DNA of 45,133 nt from Clostridia bacterium (GTDB taxonomy: Bacteria > Bacillota > Clostridia > Christensenellales > Borkfalkiaceae): contig JAFUKM010000004.1 of assembly GCA_017473605.1 (NCBI GenBank), positions 1-45,133 of the forward strand. The letters run 5' to 3'. Shown piece by piece: positions 1 through 8,901 of the stretch. The notes below the pieces were generated by a model that ran no database searches, was not told where the DNA came from, and saw only the letters and a program-made list of their open reading frames with translations. Each line of letters opens with the position of its first letter. Position 1 is the first letter of the stretch. A program made the position numbers and the translations under genes.

Positions 1-1
1 A

Positions 2-1483
<1,482 letters not shown>

Positions 1484-1526
1484 CGCTTGAACGCGTACTT
1501 GCGTGGCGCAAAATTAAAAAAAACTT

Positions 1527-1665
1527 CGGGTTTGGCGCTTTGTCAAACCCGTAAGTGCTATAAAGGGTATAACGCCTAACGGCGTATAGCGCAACCAAAG
1601 GTTGCTTATGGGGCTGTTTATTGCAAGGGCTTTGCCCCTGCACCCCACAAGGGAGTATATCCCTT
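1527..1665. repeat. Cluster of short palindromes between dnaK and dnaJ
   Basis: Five inverted repeats lie within about 140 bases of noncoding DNA: CGGGTTTG/CAAACCCG (1527-1551), ACGCC/GGCGT (1572-1585), GCAACC-AAA-GGTTGC (1591-1605), GCAAGGGC/GCCCCTGC with one mismatch (1623-1641) and AAGGGA/TCCCTT (1649-1665). None has a terminator-like T-run, so most dnaK transcripts could read into dnaJ. The 15-base GCAACCAAAGGTTGC also occurs at 27052-27066 in the era-yqzL spacer. The look is that of dispersed intergenic palindromes or an mRNA processing/stability region. No open reading frame of note is present from 1484 to 1699. Confidence 0.6.
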
Positions 1666-1699
1666 CACCCAATAAAAGGGAATTGACAGGTGTTTAACT

Positions 1700-2848
1700 A
1701 TGGCAGACAAGAAAAATTATTATGAAACGCTGGGCGTGGACAAAAAGGCAACGCCTGACGAGATTAAAGCGGCGTATAGAAAGCTTGCGATGAAATACCA
1801 CCCCGACAGAAATCAGGGGAACGCGGAAGCGGCGGAAAAATTCAAGGAAATCAACGAAGCGCACGAAACGCTTTCCGACAGCCAAAAACGCGCGGCGTAC
1901 GATTACGAACTCGAACACCCCGGTATGGGCGGTTTTGGCGGCGGCGCAGGCGGCGGTGGTTTTAGCGGTTTCGGCGGCTTTGGCGATATCTTCGGGGATT
2001 TGTTCAGCGGCTTCGGCTTTGGTGGCGGTGCGCAAAGAACGGCGCGCAGCGAAGTAGGCGATGATATTCAACGGGAAATGACGCTGTCCTTTATGGACGC
2101 GGCGAAGGGCTGCAAAAAAACCTTCTCGTATATGCGTAACGAACCCTGTTCGTCCTGTAAAGGCACGGGCGCGAAGAACGGAAACGAATATTCCACCTGT
2201 TCGAGATGTAAAGGCTCGGGCGTGGTGCAACAAGTGCAAAATACGATGTTCGGGCGTACGATTCGTCAATCCGTTTGTCCCGATTGCGGCGGTGTTGGGC
2301 GAATTATTAAGGAAAAATGCGCCGACTGTAAGGGTAAGGGCTATCAACGCAAGGAAACCACGGTTTCCGTCGATATTCCCGCAGGCGTCGACACCAACAG
2401 CTATATGCGCAAAAAGGGCTTCGGGCAAGCCGCGCCGAACGGCGGTACGCCGGGCGATTTGATTATCGTGTTCCGCGTAGAACCGCATAAGATTTTCGTG
2501 CGCGATAAGTTCGATTTGAAAATCGATTTGCCTATCTCTTACAAGATTGCGGCGCTCGGCGGCGTGGTGAAGGTGCCTACCATCGACGATACGTTCGAAT
2601 TTACCGTTCCCGAAGGCACGCAAAGCGGTCAGGTCTTTACTATCCGCGGGAAAGGCATTAAATCGGCGAGAAACGGTACAGGGAACTTGATTATCCGCGT
2701 GCTTGTGGAAGTGCCTACCAAGCTTTCGAAAGAACAAAAGAAACAAATCGAGAAAATGGACGGCGATATCGATTTGAAGCAATGCGAACGCATGAGAAAA
2801 TACGCCGATAACCTTGGCGCGCTCTACGGCGATAAACCTTATAAGTAA
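1700..2848 (+). CDS. dnaJ: Chaperone DnaJ (Hsp40)
   Basis: DnaJ is the co-chaperone that delivers clients to DnaK and stimulates its ATPase. The 382-residue protein has the full class-A layout: a J domain (residues about 5-70) with the essential HPD at 34-36; a Gly/Phe-rich linker (about 75-110) ending in [15 protein letters not shown]; a zinc-binding region with four CxxCxGxG units (CSSCKGTG near 150, [24 protein letters not shown] near 210); then the two beta-barrel client-binding domains and a C-terminal dimerization segment. Length is normal for the family. It lies on the same strand as dnaK, as in other Bacillota, and is followed by a strong hairpin. No strong Shine-Dalgarno sequence is evident directly before the ATG; ACAGG is the nearest purine-rich element. 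Confidence 0.97.
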   Translation: MADKKNYYETLGVDKKATPDEIKAAYRKLAMKYHPDRNQGNAEAAEKFKEINEAHETLSDSQKRAAYDYELEHPGMGGFGGGAGGGGFSGFGGFGDIFGDLFSGFGFGGGAQRTARSEVGDDIQREMTLSFMDAAKGCKKTFSYMRNEPCSSCKGTGAKNGNEYSTCSRCKGSGVVQQVQNTMFGRTIRQSVCPDCGGVGRIIKEKCADCKGKGYQRKETTVSVDIPAGVDTNSYMRKKGFGQAAPNGGTPGDLIIVFRVEPHKIFVRDKFDLKIDLPISYKIAALGGVVKVPTIDDTFEFTVPEGTQSGQVFTIRGKGIKSARNGTGNLIIRVLVEVPTKLSKEQKKQIEKMDGDIDLKQCERMRKYADNLGALYGDKPYK

Positions 2849-2878
2849 AAAATATAAACGATAAGGAACAGAACAACG

Positions 2879-2910
2879 ACGCCCCAAAAGTCGACAGACT
2901 TTTGGGGCGT
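2879..2910 (+). terminator. Hairpin after dnaJ
   Basis: A perfect 14-bp inverted repeat (2879-2892 with 2897-2910) encloses the loop GACA. The run after it is only moderately T-rich (CTAATTATTT). It probably ends dnaKJ transcription and may also serve the convergent XRE gene. Confidence 0.7.
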
Positions 2911-2940
2911 CTAATTATTTCTAGTATTACGTTTTTATCG

Positions 2941-3162
2941 TCAATCGTCCGTCAAGCCTAAAAGATAATCGGCGGAAACGCCGAAATACGTGGCGAGTTT
3001 ATAAATCGCTTGCGCGGACGGCTCTTGTTTGCCGTTTTCCCAATAACTGACGGAAGCGTTACTGATTTGCAACTCTTTGGCAAGTAAGTTTTGCCCTATA
3101 TTTTTCTCGCTTCGTAAAGTTTTTAGCCTTTCTGCCATAACGTTTAGGTCAAAAGTTTTCAT
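2941..3162 (-). CDS. Small XRE-family helix-turn-helix repressor
   Basis: This 73-residue protein consists almost only of an HTH_3/XRE domain (residues about 10-65) with the pattern LAKELQISNASVSYWENGKQ and the family-typical ending YLLGLTDD. It probably acts as a dimeric DNA-binding repressor. It is transcribed divergently from two zinc-ribbon membrane genes starting at 3255. The shared 92-base region carries two similar palindromes that are good candidates for its operator, so it probably controls itself and the divergent pair. No Shine-Dalgarno sequence precedes the ATG, and a -10-like TAGAAT (3174-3169) ends six bases upstream of it. The transcript may therefore be leaderless, but the -35 is poor and this is inference. 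Confidence 0.85.
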   Translation of the reverse strand: MKTFDLNVMAERLKTLRSEKNIGQNLLAKELQISNASVSYWENGKQEPSAQAIYKLATYFGVSADYLLGLTDD

Positions 3163-3171
3163 ACTAATATT

Positions 3172-3185
3172 CTAACAATAATTAG
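3172..3185. promoter_or_regulatory. Candidate XRE operator 1
   Basis: CTAACAATAATTAG is an imperfect copy of the perfect palindrome at 3203-3216. It overlaps the -10-like element of the XRE gene. The two centres are 31 bp apart, close to three helical turns, which suits cooperative binding on one face of the DNA. The regulator is inferred from position. Confidence 0.5.
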
Positions 3186-3195
3186 CAAAAAATAC

Positions 3196-3225
3196 TTGAC
3201 TTCTAATTATAATTAGATATATAAT
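3196..3225 (+). promoter_or_regulatory. Sigma-A promoter for the zinc-ribbon pair
   Basis: TTGACT (3196-3201), an 18-base spacer and TATAAT (3220-3225) precede the gene at 3255. A second TATAAT at 3231-3236 is possible. The spacer contains the palindrome at 3203-3216, so bound repressor would block polymerase. Confidence 0.65.
3203..3216. promoter_or_regulatory. Candidate XRE operator 2 (perfect palindrome)
   Basis: CTAATTATAATTAG is its own reverse complement and lies between the -35 and -10 of the promoter at 3196-3225. The adjacent XRE gene product is the obvious candidate ligand. Confidence 0.6.
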
Positions 3226-3254
3226 AATTATATAATCTTTCAAAGGAGAAAAAG

Positions 3255-3539
3255 ATGTATTGTAAGTATTGTGGAAAAGAAGTGGCGGAGAACGCGGTGG
3301 TGTGTTTGAATTGCGGCGGGTGGATACAAGCGGAAGTCAAACCAAGGAAACAGAAAGAATACGTTAACGGTATGGCAATCGCAGGCTTTGTTTGTTCGTT
3401 TTTTATTCCGCTACTTGGTTGGATATTCGGCGGTATAGGATTGAATAAGGCGAATAAAAACAACGGCAAAGGGAAGGGGTTGGCGATAGCGGCAATCGCC
3501 GTTGCTTCGGCGAGTTTTTTGCTCGGGATTTTATTATAA
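3255..3539 (+). CDS. Zinc-ribbon membrane protein with DUF4190-like tail
   Basis: The 94-residue protein starts with a zinc ribbon (CKYCG at residues 3-7 and CLNCGG near 17-22), followed by a basic linker and two closely spaced hydrophobic segments (about 38-58 and 74-94). The segments are separated by a positively charged turn rich in Asn/Lys/Gly. This is the pattern of zinc-ribbon plus DUF4190 proteins of Bacillota, small two-helix membrane proteins of unknown function. A good AAAGGAG site lies six bases before the ATG. It is the first gene of a pair with 3566-4027 (26-base gap) and is divergent from an XRE repressor that probably controls it. Function is unknown. Confidence 0.85.
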   Translation: MYCKYCGKEVAENAVVCLNCGGWIQAEVKPRKQKEYVNGMAIAGFVCSFFIPLLGWIFGGIGLNKANKNNGKGKGLAIAAIAVASASFLLGILL

Positions 3540-3565
3540 TTTTTATATAATTAAAGGAGAAAAAT

Positions 3566-4027
3566 ATGTTTTGTACACATTGCGGAAAGGAAATTTCGGA
3601 AAACGCGTACGTATGTACGGGGTGCGGTTGTTTGGTTCAACAAGAAGAGCCGAAGACAAAAGCAAAAATAAAAACGGAAGAAGCGGATACGGATAAAGGT
3701 TTAAAACTTGCGAAAATGTTTATGATTGCGACAATGGCTTTTGTCGGCTTGGCGTTTATTTTTACGGTTATTTATTTTACCAGTTTTTACGTCGATTATT
3801 ACTATTCTTCTTATACGCAAACGTATTCTTATTTTTATTTGTGGGGAGATTACGATTTTGCGATATGCGCAATAATTTTTTCGGTTTGTGCATTTGGGCT
3901 TGGAACGACGCAGTTTACCGTAATGCTGATAAAAGAGAAGAAATTATCTACGCTCAAACTGCTTTCCGTTATCGTATTTATAATGGCGTTGGCGTCGTTT
4001 GTGGCGGCGTTGACACTTATCAATTAA
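3566..4027 (+). CDS. Zinc-ribbon membrane protein, second of pair
   Basis: This is a 153-residue protein with an N-terminal zinc ribbon closely like its neighbour (CTHCG at 3-7, CTGCGC near 17-22), a charged linker (EEPKTKAKIKTEEADTDKG), and three hydrophobic segments (about 51-73, 96-117, 131-150). The segment between the first two helices is rich in Tyr and Ser. The ATG has an AAAGGAG site. It is cotranscribed with the upstream zinc-ribbon gene and ends in a shared terminator. The ribbon is presumably cytosolic, binding zinc and perhaps a protein or nucleic acid partner. I do not recognise a named family for the membrane part, and the role is unknown. Confidence 0.8.
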   Translation: MFCTHCGKEISENAYVCTGCGCLVQQEEPKTKAKIKTEEADTDKGLKLAKMFMIATMAFVGLAFIFTVIYFTSFYVDYYYSSYTQTYSYFYLWGDYDFAICAIIFSVCAFGLGTTQFTVMLIKEKKLSTLKLLSVIVFIMALASFVAALTLIN

Positions 4028-4042
4028 GATAAATTAATCAAA

Positions 4043-4075
4043 AAAAACCGCTCGGCTTTTCGTCGAGCGGTTTTT
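4043..4075. terminator. Bidirectional terminator
   Basis: A 12-bp stem AAAAACCGCTCG/CGAGCGGTTTTT with a 9-base loop has A-runs on one side and T-runs on the other. It can end both the plus-strand zinc-ribbon operon and the minus-strand MFS operon. Confidence 0.9.
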
Positions 4076-4090
4076 GTATGCTTTGAAAAA

Positions 4091-5437
4091 TTATTCTTCC
4101 GTGTTTTGCGTTTCTTGCGCAGGCGTTTCGTCTGCGTTTTCTTTATAAGCAGGCTTCTTTCTTGCAAGCAAGAAAAGAACCAAACCGATAGCGAAAAGTA
4201 TGGGCAACGGGAGCAAACTGATATTTATCCACGTAGACTCTGCAAGGGGGAAGAAAATACCCAAAAGGCTGGTTAAGCCGAGACCAAGGATAGCCGCGCT
4301 CTTGCCGAAAATATCGTAAATGCCGAAGAATTCACCCGTTTTATCCGCAGGGATAAGCTTGGTAAAGTACGAACGGGACATTGCCTGTACGCCACCTTGG
4401 AACATACCCACGGAAACGACGAGTATCCAACATTGCCATTCTTGAGTAAGGAACACGGCGAATACGCCGATAGCGGTGTATGCGGAAACGGCGACGAGCA
4501 ACAGCTTTTCACACGCGATTTTGGTGGAAAGTTTGCCGAAGATGAGCGCGCAAGGGAACGCAACGATTTGCGTTACGAACAGCATAATTACCAATTTTAC
4601 TTGGTCAAAGCCCAAATCGGTGCCGAGCGCCGTTGCCATTTTGATAATCGTATGTACGCCGTCGATATAGAAGAAGAACGCCACAAGGAACAAAAGCGCT
4701 TTCTTATTCTTCTTAAATTCCTTAAAAATAGAGCCAAGGCGCTTGAACGTTTCCTTAACGGGTTTTTCGGGCTTGGGCATAAAGTTGGTTTGTTTATAAT
4801 TCTTCAACAAAGGAAGCGTGAAGATGAGCCACCAAGCCGCCGTAATCAAGCAACCGATAGAAAACGCATAGCCTTCAAACCACTCTAAGCCGGGAACCAT
4901 TGTGCCGAGCACGTAAACGATTAAGCAAAGCGCAAAGGGAATACAGCTACAAATATATCCCCAAGCAAAGCCGTTTGCCGATACCTTGTGCATTTTCTCG
5001 TCCGTCGTGATATCGTTGAGCATTGAATCGTAGAATACGTTTGCCGAAGCAAAACCTACTTCCGTAATAATATAGACGACAAGGAAGAGTATACCTGCGA
5101 TGGTAAATTTAGATATAAACGAGAACAAGGAGAGTACGGCGCAACTGATAACGCCGATGAGCGCGAACGTCATAAATATGCCCCGTTTCTTACTGAAATC
5201 GGCGTACGTGCCGAGAATCGGGCAAAGGAACACGGCGATAACCGTTACGATGACGTTCGTCAAACCCCATACAGACGAGAGATTTTCGGACGGGGAAAGG
5301 AATTTAAAATAGAGCGAAAGGAGCGCCGTGGCGAGCATTACGTACGCAGAGTTCGCTACGTCGTAGAGTATCCAGCTCTTTTCCTTTTTGGTAAAGCCTT
5401 CTTTTTTGGGCTGTACCTGCGTTGTGGTTTCTTCCAT
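4091..5437 (-). CDS. MFS transporter, UMF1/Atg22-like
   Basis: The 448-residue membrane protein has about 12 hydrophobic segments. The N-terminal signature WILYDVANSAYVMLATALL is characteristic of the UMF1 group of the major facilitator superfamily, related to the vacuolar amino-acid effluxer Atg22. The conserved loop after TM2-TM3 (GTYADFSKKRGIFMTF) and the mid-protein SRSYFTKLIPADKTGEFFGIYD are also seen. The substrate is not known for bacterial members; amino acids or other small metabolites are plausible. The tail is acidic and rich in Glu, Thr and Gln. It follows the phospholipase-like gene on the minus strand with a 4-base gap, so the two are cotranscribed from the promoter near 6316. 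A terminator lies just downstream. Confidence 0.9.
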   Translation of the reverse strand: MEETTTQVQPKKEGFTKKEKSWILYDVANSAYVMLATALLSLYFKFLSPSENLSSVWGLTNVIVTVIAVFLCPILGTYADFSKKRGIFMTFALIGVISCAVLSLFSFISKFTIAGILFLVVYIITEVGFASANVFYDSMLNDITTDEKMHKVSANGFAWGYICSCIPFALCLIVYVLGTMVPGLEWFEGYAFSIGCLITAAWWLIFTLPLLKNYKQTNFMPKPEKPVKETFKRLGSIFKEFKKNKKALLFLVAFFFYIDGVHTIIKMATALGTDLGFDQVKLVIMLFVTQIVAFPCALIFGKLSTKIACEKLLLVAVSAYTAIGVFAVFLTQEWQCWILVVSVGMFQGGVQAMSRSYFTKLIPADKTGEFFGIYDIFGKSAAILGLGLTSLLGIFFPLAESTWINISLLPLPILFAIGLVLFLLARKKPAYKENADETPAQETQNTEE

Positions 5438-5441
5438 AGAG

Positions 5442-6287
5442 TTAATTCTCCTTTATTTTAATACCGCTGTAATTGTAGCGGAAAATTTCGGCAAGTTGGC
5501 GCTTTTTTAAAAGCTTGGGCAAATTCGAAAAATATTCTTCTATCAGCGTTGCGCCCATCGGGACTGCCGCTTCGAATTTACCGTATAACACTCGATTGAT
5601 TTCTTCGCAAAGGGGGTCGTCTTTTTTATGGATGAACATATCCCCGAATTTTCTTTCCATGCCCGCGATTTTCAAAAAGAAATGGGCGAACGAGTGGAAG
5701 GCTTCGCATTTTTTGGAAAACCAACCGTTGATTTTCCGCATTGTATTTATGGCAAGAGAGATATTTTCCTGCGGGATATTCAGTGCCTTGCTGCAAGCCT
5801 CGCTCGTGCCGTTTTCGTCCTTTATGGGGGTGGCGGTGTTATAGCCGCGTATCGGTTTCCCGTCTTTCTTTAATAAAAATTTGTCGAACTCCGATTCGAT
5901 TTTTCCGTGCGAAAGCTTGTCCGTGGAGTTGTCGTCTATGTATTTATGGCAGGACACGTCGAGTGTGAAATGACATAAAAATCCGCAAATATATGCGGCG
6001 AACGCGCCGTTTTGTCGCAATACTTCTTCCGCGCTTTCACCTTTGGCGTTTTCCAAAAGCAACGCCGCTGTATCCAAATAGAAATCTTCGGCGGCAAGCG
6101 CGTGTAAGTGCGTGCCGTAGCTACGGATTTCGTTCTTCTTCATCGGATGATGATAGAATAAAATATCAGGACCTTGCGTACCGAGCGCAAAGGATTCTGG
6201 ATACTTTTCCGCGTGGTCGGAAAAGCAAGCGGGGAGCGTTTTTAAGACTTCTTCCCCAAAACGGTAATGTGCGTAAAGCGCAGGCAT
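5442..6287 (-). CDS. Zinc-dependent phospholipase C family protein
   Basis: The 281-residue protein has the His/Asp pattern of the zinc-dependent phospholipase C family found widely in Clostridia: an N-terminal HYRFGEEVL, LGTQGPDILFYHHP near residues 36-49, GTHLHAL, and the strongly conserved GFLCHFTLDVSCHKYID near 101-117, followed by HGKIESEFDKFL. These residues would bind catalytic metal ions. No signal peptide is seen, unlike secreted clostridial alpha-toxin, so it is probably cytosolic and its substrate unknown. The ATG has an AGGAG site six bases upstream. It is the first gene of a two-gene operon with the MFS transporter. Confidence 0.85.
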   Translation of the reverse strand: MPALYAHYRFGEEVLKTLPACFSDHAEKYPESFALGTQGPDILFYHHPMKKNEIRSYGTHLHALAAEDFYLDTAALLLENAKGESAEEVLRQNGAFAAYICGFLCHFTLDVSCHKYIDDNSTDKLSHGKIESEFDKFLLKKDGKPIRGYNTATPIKDENGTSEACSKALNIPQENISLAINTMRKINGWFSKKCEAFHSFAHFFLKIAGMERKFGDMFIHKKDDPLCEEINRVLYGKFEAAVPMGATLIEEYFSNLPKLLKKRQLAEIFRYNYSGIKIKEN

Positions 6288-6315
6288 ATTTTGCTCCTAA
6301 GATTTTAATATATAC

Positions 6316-6324
6316 ATTATAACA
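6316..6324 (-). promoter_or_regulatory. Extended -10 promoter for the phospholipase/MFS operon
   Basis: Read on the minus strand, TGTTATAAT (6324-6316) is an extended -10 element, about 29 bases before the start codon at 6287. The -35 is poor, as is common when TGN is present. Confidence 0.55.
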
Positions 6325-6491
6325 CATATTTCGACAAAAAGATAGCGTTCAACGCAAATTTTTTTATAAAATAAGGAAATATCGGGTAAGTATGAAGAGA
6401 AGAGATTTTGCAAATACTGTAACGGAAAGAACTGCATTTTATAAAATAACAGGGGTATGTACGAGATGAGCGGCAAAACGGGGGTAAAAAT

Positions 6492-6848
6492 ATGCTGAAT
6501 AAACGGGAAAACGACGTGATGAACGCTGTATACGCCCTTTGCTCGGGGAAAGGCATTTGCTTGGTTTCGCCTGCCGAACTGCTTGCAATGCTGCCCCGTA
6601 AAAAGAAATTTACCGAAGGACAAGTGGAAAAAATCTTAGACGAGCTTGCGTTAGACGATTATTTCGAGCTGCTTTCATCCGAGCGCAAGGGCGAGAAAAT
6701 GTACGTAATTTCTTTACACGCCAACGGGTACGCATACAAACGCTGTTCTTTGCAACAAAAACGGGATTTTGCGGTAAAGATTGGTTGGGCGGTGGCGTCG
6801 GCGGTAATTGCTTTTCTCGTCGGATGGCTGTTAAAACGGATTTTTTAG
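6492..6848 (+). CDS. Conserved hypothetical, winged-helix-like with C-terminal membrane anchor
   Basis: This is a 118-residue protein. The soluble part (about 1-90) begins LNKRENDVMNAVYALC and continues LVSPAELLAML and EKILDELALDDYFELL, a helix pattern that looks like a winged-helix fold ending in a beta-wing. A single hydrophobic helix (about 97-115) with a short basic tail (LLKRIF) suggests insertion into the inner membrane by its C-terminus. A GGGGG-containing site precedes the ATG. It stands alone before the uvrB promoter. I do not recognise a named family; a membrane-tethered regulator is possible but not shown. Confidence 0.6.
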   Translation: MLNKRENDVMNAVYALCSGKGICLVSPAELLAMLPRKKKFTEGQVEKILDELALDDYFELLSSERKGEKMYVISLHANGYAYKRCSLQQKRDFAVKIGWAVASAVIAFLVGWLLKRIF

Positions 6849-6876
6849 CTGTGTTAAAAAAAATACGTTCAAGCGG

Positions 6877-6905
6877 TTTACATTTGCCTTAAAAAATGGT
6901 ATAAT
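6877..6905 (+). promoter_or_regulatory. Sigma-A promoter of uvrBA
   Basis: TTTACA (6877-6882), a 17-base spacer and TATAAT (6900-6905) lie 32 bases upstream of the uvrB start. Confidence 0.8.
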
Positions 6906-6906
6906 G

Positions 6907-6920
6907 TAAACAAATGTTTG
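6907..6920. promoter_or_regulatory. LexA/DinR-type SOS box
   Basis: TAAACAAATGTTTG matches the Bacillus DinR box CGAACRNRYGTTYG at 12 of 14 positions, including the AAC-N4-GTT core. It abuts the -10 and covers the expected transcription start, so bound LexA would block uvrBA until DNA damage. The lexA gene is not in this window. Confidence 0.65.
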
Positions 6921-6937
6921 AAAATGGGATATAGATT

Positions 6938-8899
6938 ATGGAATTCAAGTTACGCTCTGCGTTTGCGCCGACGGGCGACCAACCGCAAGCGATAGAAAAA
7001 TTAACGGAAGGAGTGCTCGACGGTATGCGCGCGCAAGTGCTTGTAGGCGTTACGGGTAGCGGGAAAACGTTTACGATGGCGAACGTCATTAAAAACGTCA
7101 ACCGTCCTACGCTCGTTATCGCGCACAATAAGACGCTTGCGGCGCAGCTGTGTAATGAGTTTAGAGAGTTTTTTCCCGAAAACCGTGTGGAATATTTTGT
7201 GTCCTATTACGATTATTACCAACCGGAAAGCTATATCCCCACCACCGATACGTATATTGAAAAGGATTTGTCGATGAACGATGAAATCGACAAGCTTCGC
7301 AACAGCGCGACGGGTTCTCTTATGGAAAGAAAGGACGTTATCGTGGTGGCTTCGGTGTCTTGCATTTACGGGCTGGGCGCGCCCGAAGAATATTTCCGTT
7401 TGTCCCTGTCTTTAAGACCGGGTATGGAGTGGGAAAGAAACGAGCTTATCCGAAAGCTTATCGAGTTGCAATACAGCCGCAACGACGTGGATTTTAAGCG
7501 TTCTACCTTCCGCGTTCGGGGGGATAGCTTGGAGATTTTCCCTGCTTCCAACTCGGAAGTGGCTATTCGCGTGGAATTTTTCGGGGACGAGATAGAAAAG
7601 ATTTACGAAGTGGAAGCGTTGACGGGGAAGAAGCTCAACGAGCTTTCGCACGTGGCGATTTTCCCTGCCAGTCAATACGCCGTGGGCACGGAAAAACTCA
7701 AAACCGCGCTTGCAATGATTGAAGAAGATTTGCAAGGGGAAGTGCGCGCGTTTGAAGAAGCGGGGAAAATTCTCGAAGCGCAGCGCTTGAAACAGCGCAC
7801 CGAGCACGATTTGGAAATGATGCGCGAAATCGGCTATTGCAGCGGCATTGAAAATTATAGCAGGTATTTCGACGGACGCAAACCGGGAGAACCGTCTTTT
7901 ACGCTACTTGATTATTTCCCGCAAGGGGAGTTTTTGGTGTTTATCGACGAGAGCCATATGACGATTCCGCAAATCCGCGCAATGTATCACGGCGATTTAT
8001 CGAGAAAGAAAAATCTTGTGGAATACGGTTTCCGTATGCAAGCGGCGTACGACAACCGTCCGCTTACTTTCCCTGAATTCGACGCGCGCGTGCCGCAAGT
8101 GGTGTTTGTTTCCGCAACCCCTGCCCCGTACGAACTCGAACAGGCAGGTCAATGCGTAGAACAGCTGATTCGTCCGACGGGCTTGCTCGACCCTGAAATT
8201 ACGGTGAAACCGACGAAAGGGCAAATAGACGATTTACTCTCCGAAATCCATACCGTTACGGGGGATGGCGGCAGAGTGCTCGTTACTACGCTCACGAAAA
8301 AGATGGCGGAAGAGCTTACCGATTACTTAAAAGAACACTCGGTAAAGGTCAAATATATGCATAGCGACATCGACACGTTGGAACGTATTGATATTGTCAA
8401 CGGGTTACGTCTTGGCGAATTCGACGTGCTTTGCGGTATTAACTTGCTTCGAGAAGGTTTGGACTTGCCCGAAGTGAAATTAGTCGCGATACTCGACGCG
8501 GACAAGGAAGGTTTTTTGCGTAGCGATACTTCGTTAATTCAAACGATAGGGCGTGCGGCGAGAAACGCCGAAGGGCGCGTGGTAATGTACGCGGATACGG
8601 TAACCGACAGTATGAAACGGGCTATCGGGGAAACCAACCGCAGAAGAAAGGTGCAAGACGAGTATAATAAGGCGCATGGGATTGTACCGAAAACGATTGT
8701 CAAAGAAGTGAAATCGACGCTGAATATTACCAAAAAGGCAAAAGGCGACGAGATAAAGATGCAGGATATCCCCGACGAGATTGAAAAATTGAAAGCTTTG
8801 ATGAGAGTGGCGAGCGGACAGCTTGATTTCGAACGGGCAATCGAGATAAGAGAAAAGATAGCCGAATTAAAAATGCGGCTTCGCAAAGCAGGAAAATAA
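6938..8899 (+). CDS. uvrB: Excinuclease ABC subunit B
   Basis: UvrB is the DNA helicase-like damage-verification subunit of nucleotide excision repair; UvrA loads it and it recruits UvrC. The 653-residue protein has the Walker A GVTGSGKT near residue 38, the beta-hairpin region [12 protein letters not shown], the DEXH-like FIDESH motif, helicase motifs V and VI ([28 protein letters not shown]), and a C-terminal UVR motif (about 610-648) that contacts UvrC. Length is normal. The start is the ATG at 6938 with a weak purine-rich site. It heads an operon with uvrA (2-base gap) behind a promoter carrying an SOS box. Confidence 0.98.
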   Translation: MEFKLRSAFAPTGDQPQAIEKLTEGVLDGMRAQVLVGVTGSGKTFTMANVIKNVNRPTLVIAHNKTLAAQLCNEFREFFPENRVEYFVSYYDYYQPESYIPTTDTYIEKDLSMNDEIDKLRNSATGSLMERKDVIVVASVSCIYGLGAPEEYFRLSLSLRPGMEWERNELIRKLIELQYSRNDVDFKRSTFRVRGDSLEIFPASNSEVAIRVEFFGDEIEKIYEVEALTGKKLNELSHVAIFPASQYAVGTEKLKTALAMIEEDLQGEVRAFEEAGKILEAQRLKQRTEHDLEMMREIGYCSGIENYSRYFDGRKPGEPSFTLLDYFPQGEFLVFIDESHMTIPQIRAMYHGDLSRKKNLVEYGFRMQAAYDNRPLTFPEFDARVPQVVFVSATPAPYELEQAGQCVEQLIRPTGLLDPEITVKPTKGQIDDLLSEIHTVTGDGGRVLVTTLTKKMAEELTDYLKEHSVKVKYMHSDIDTLERIDIVNGLRLGEFDVLCGINLLREGLDLPEVKLVAILDADKEGFLRSDTSLIQTIGRAARNAEGRVVMYADTVTDSMKRAIGETNRRRKVQDEYNKAHGIVPKTIVKEVKSTLNITKKAKGDEIKMQDIPDEIEKLKALMRVASGQLDFERAIEIREKIAELKMRLRKAGK

Positions 8900-8901
8900 G
8901 T

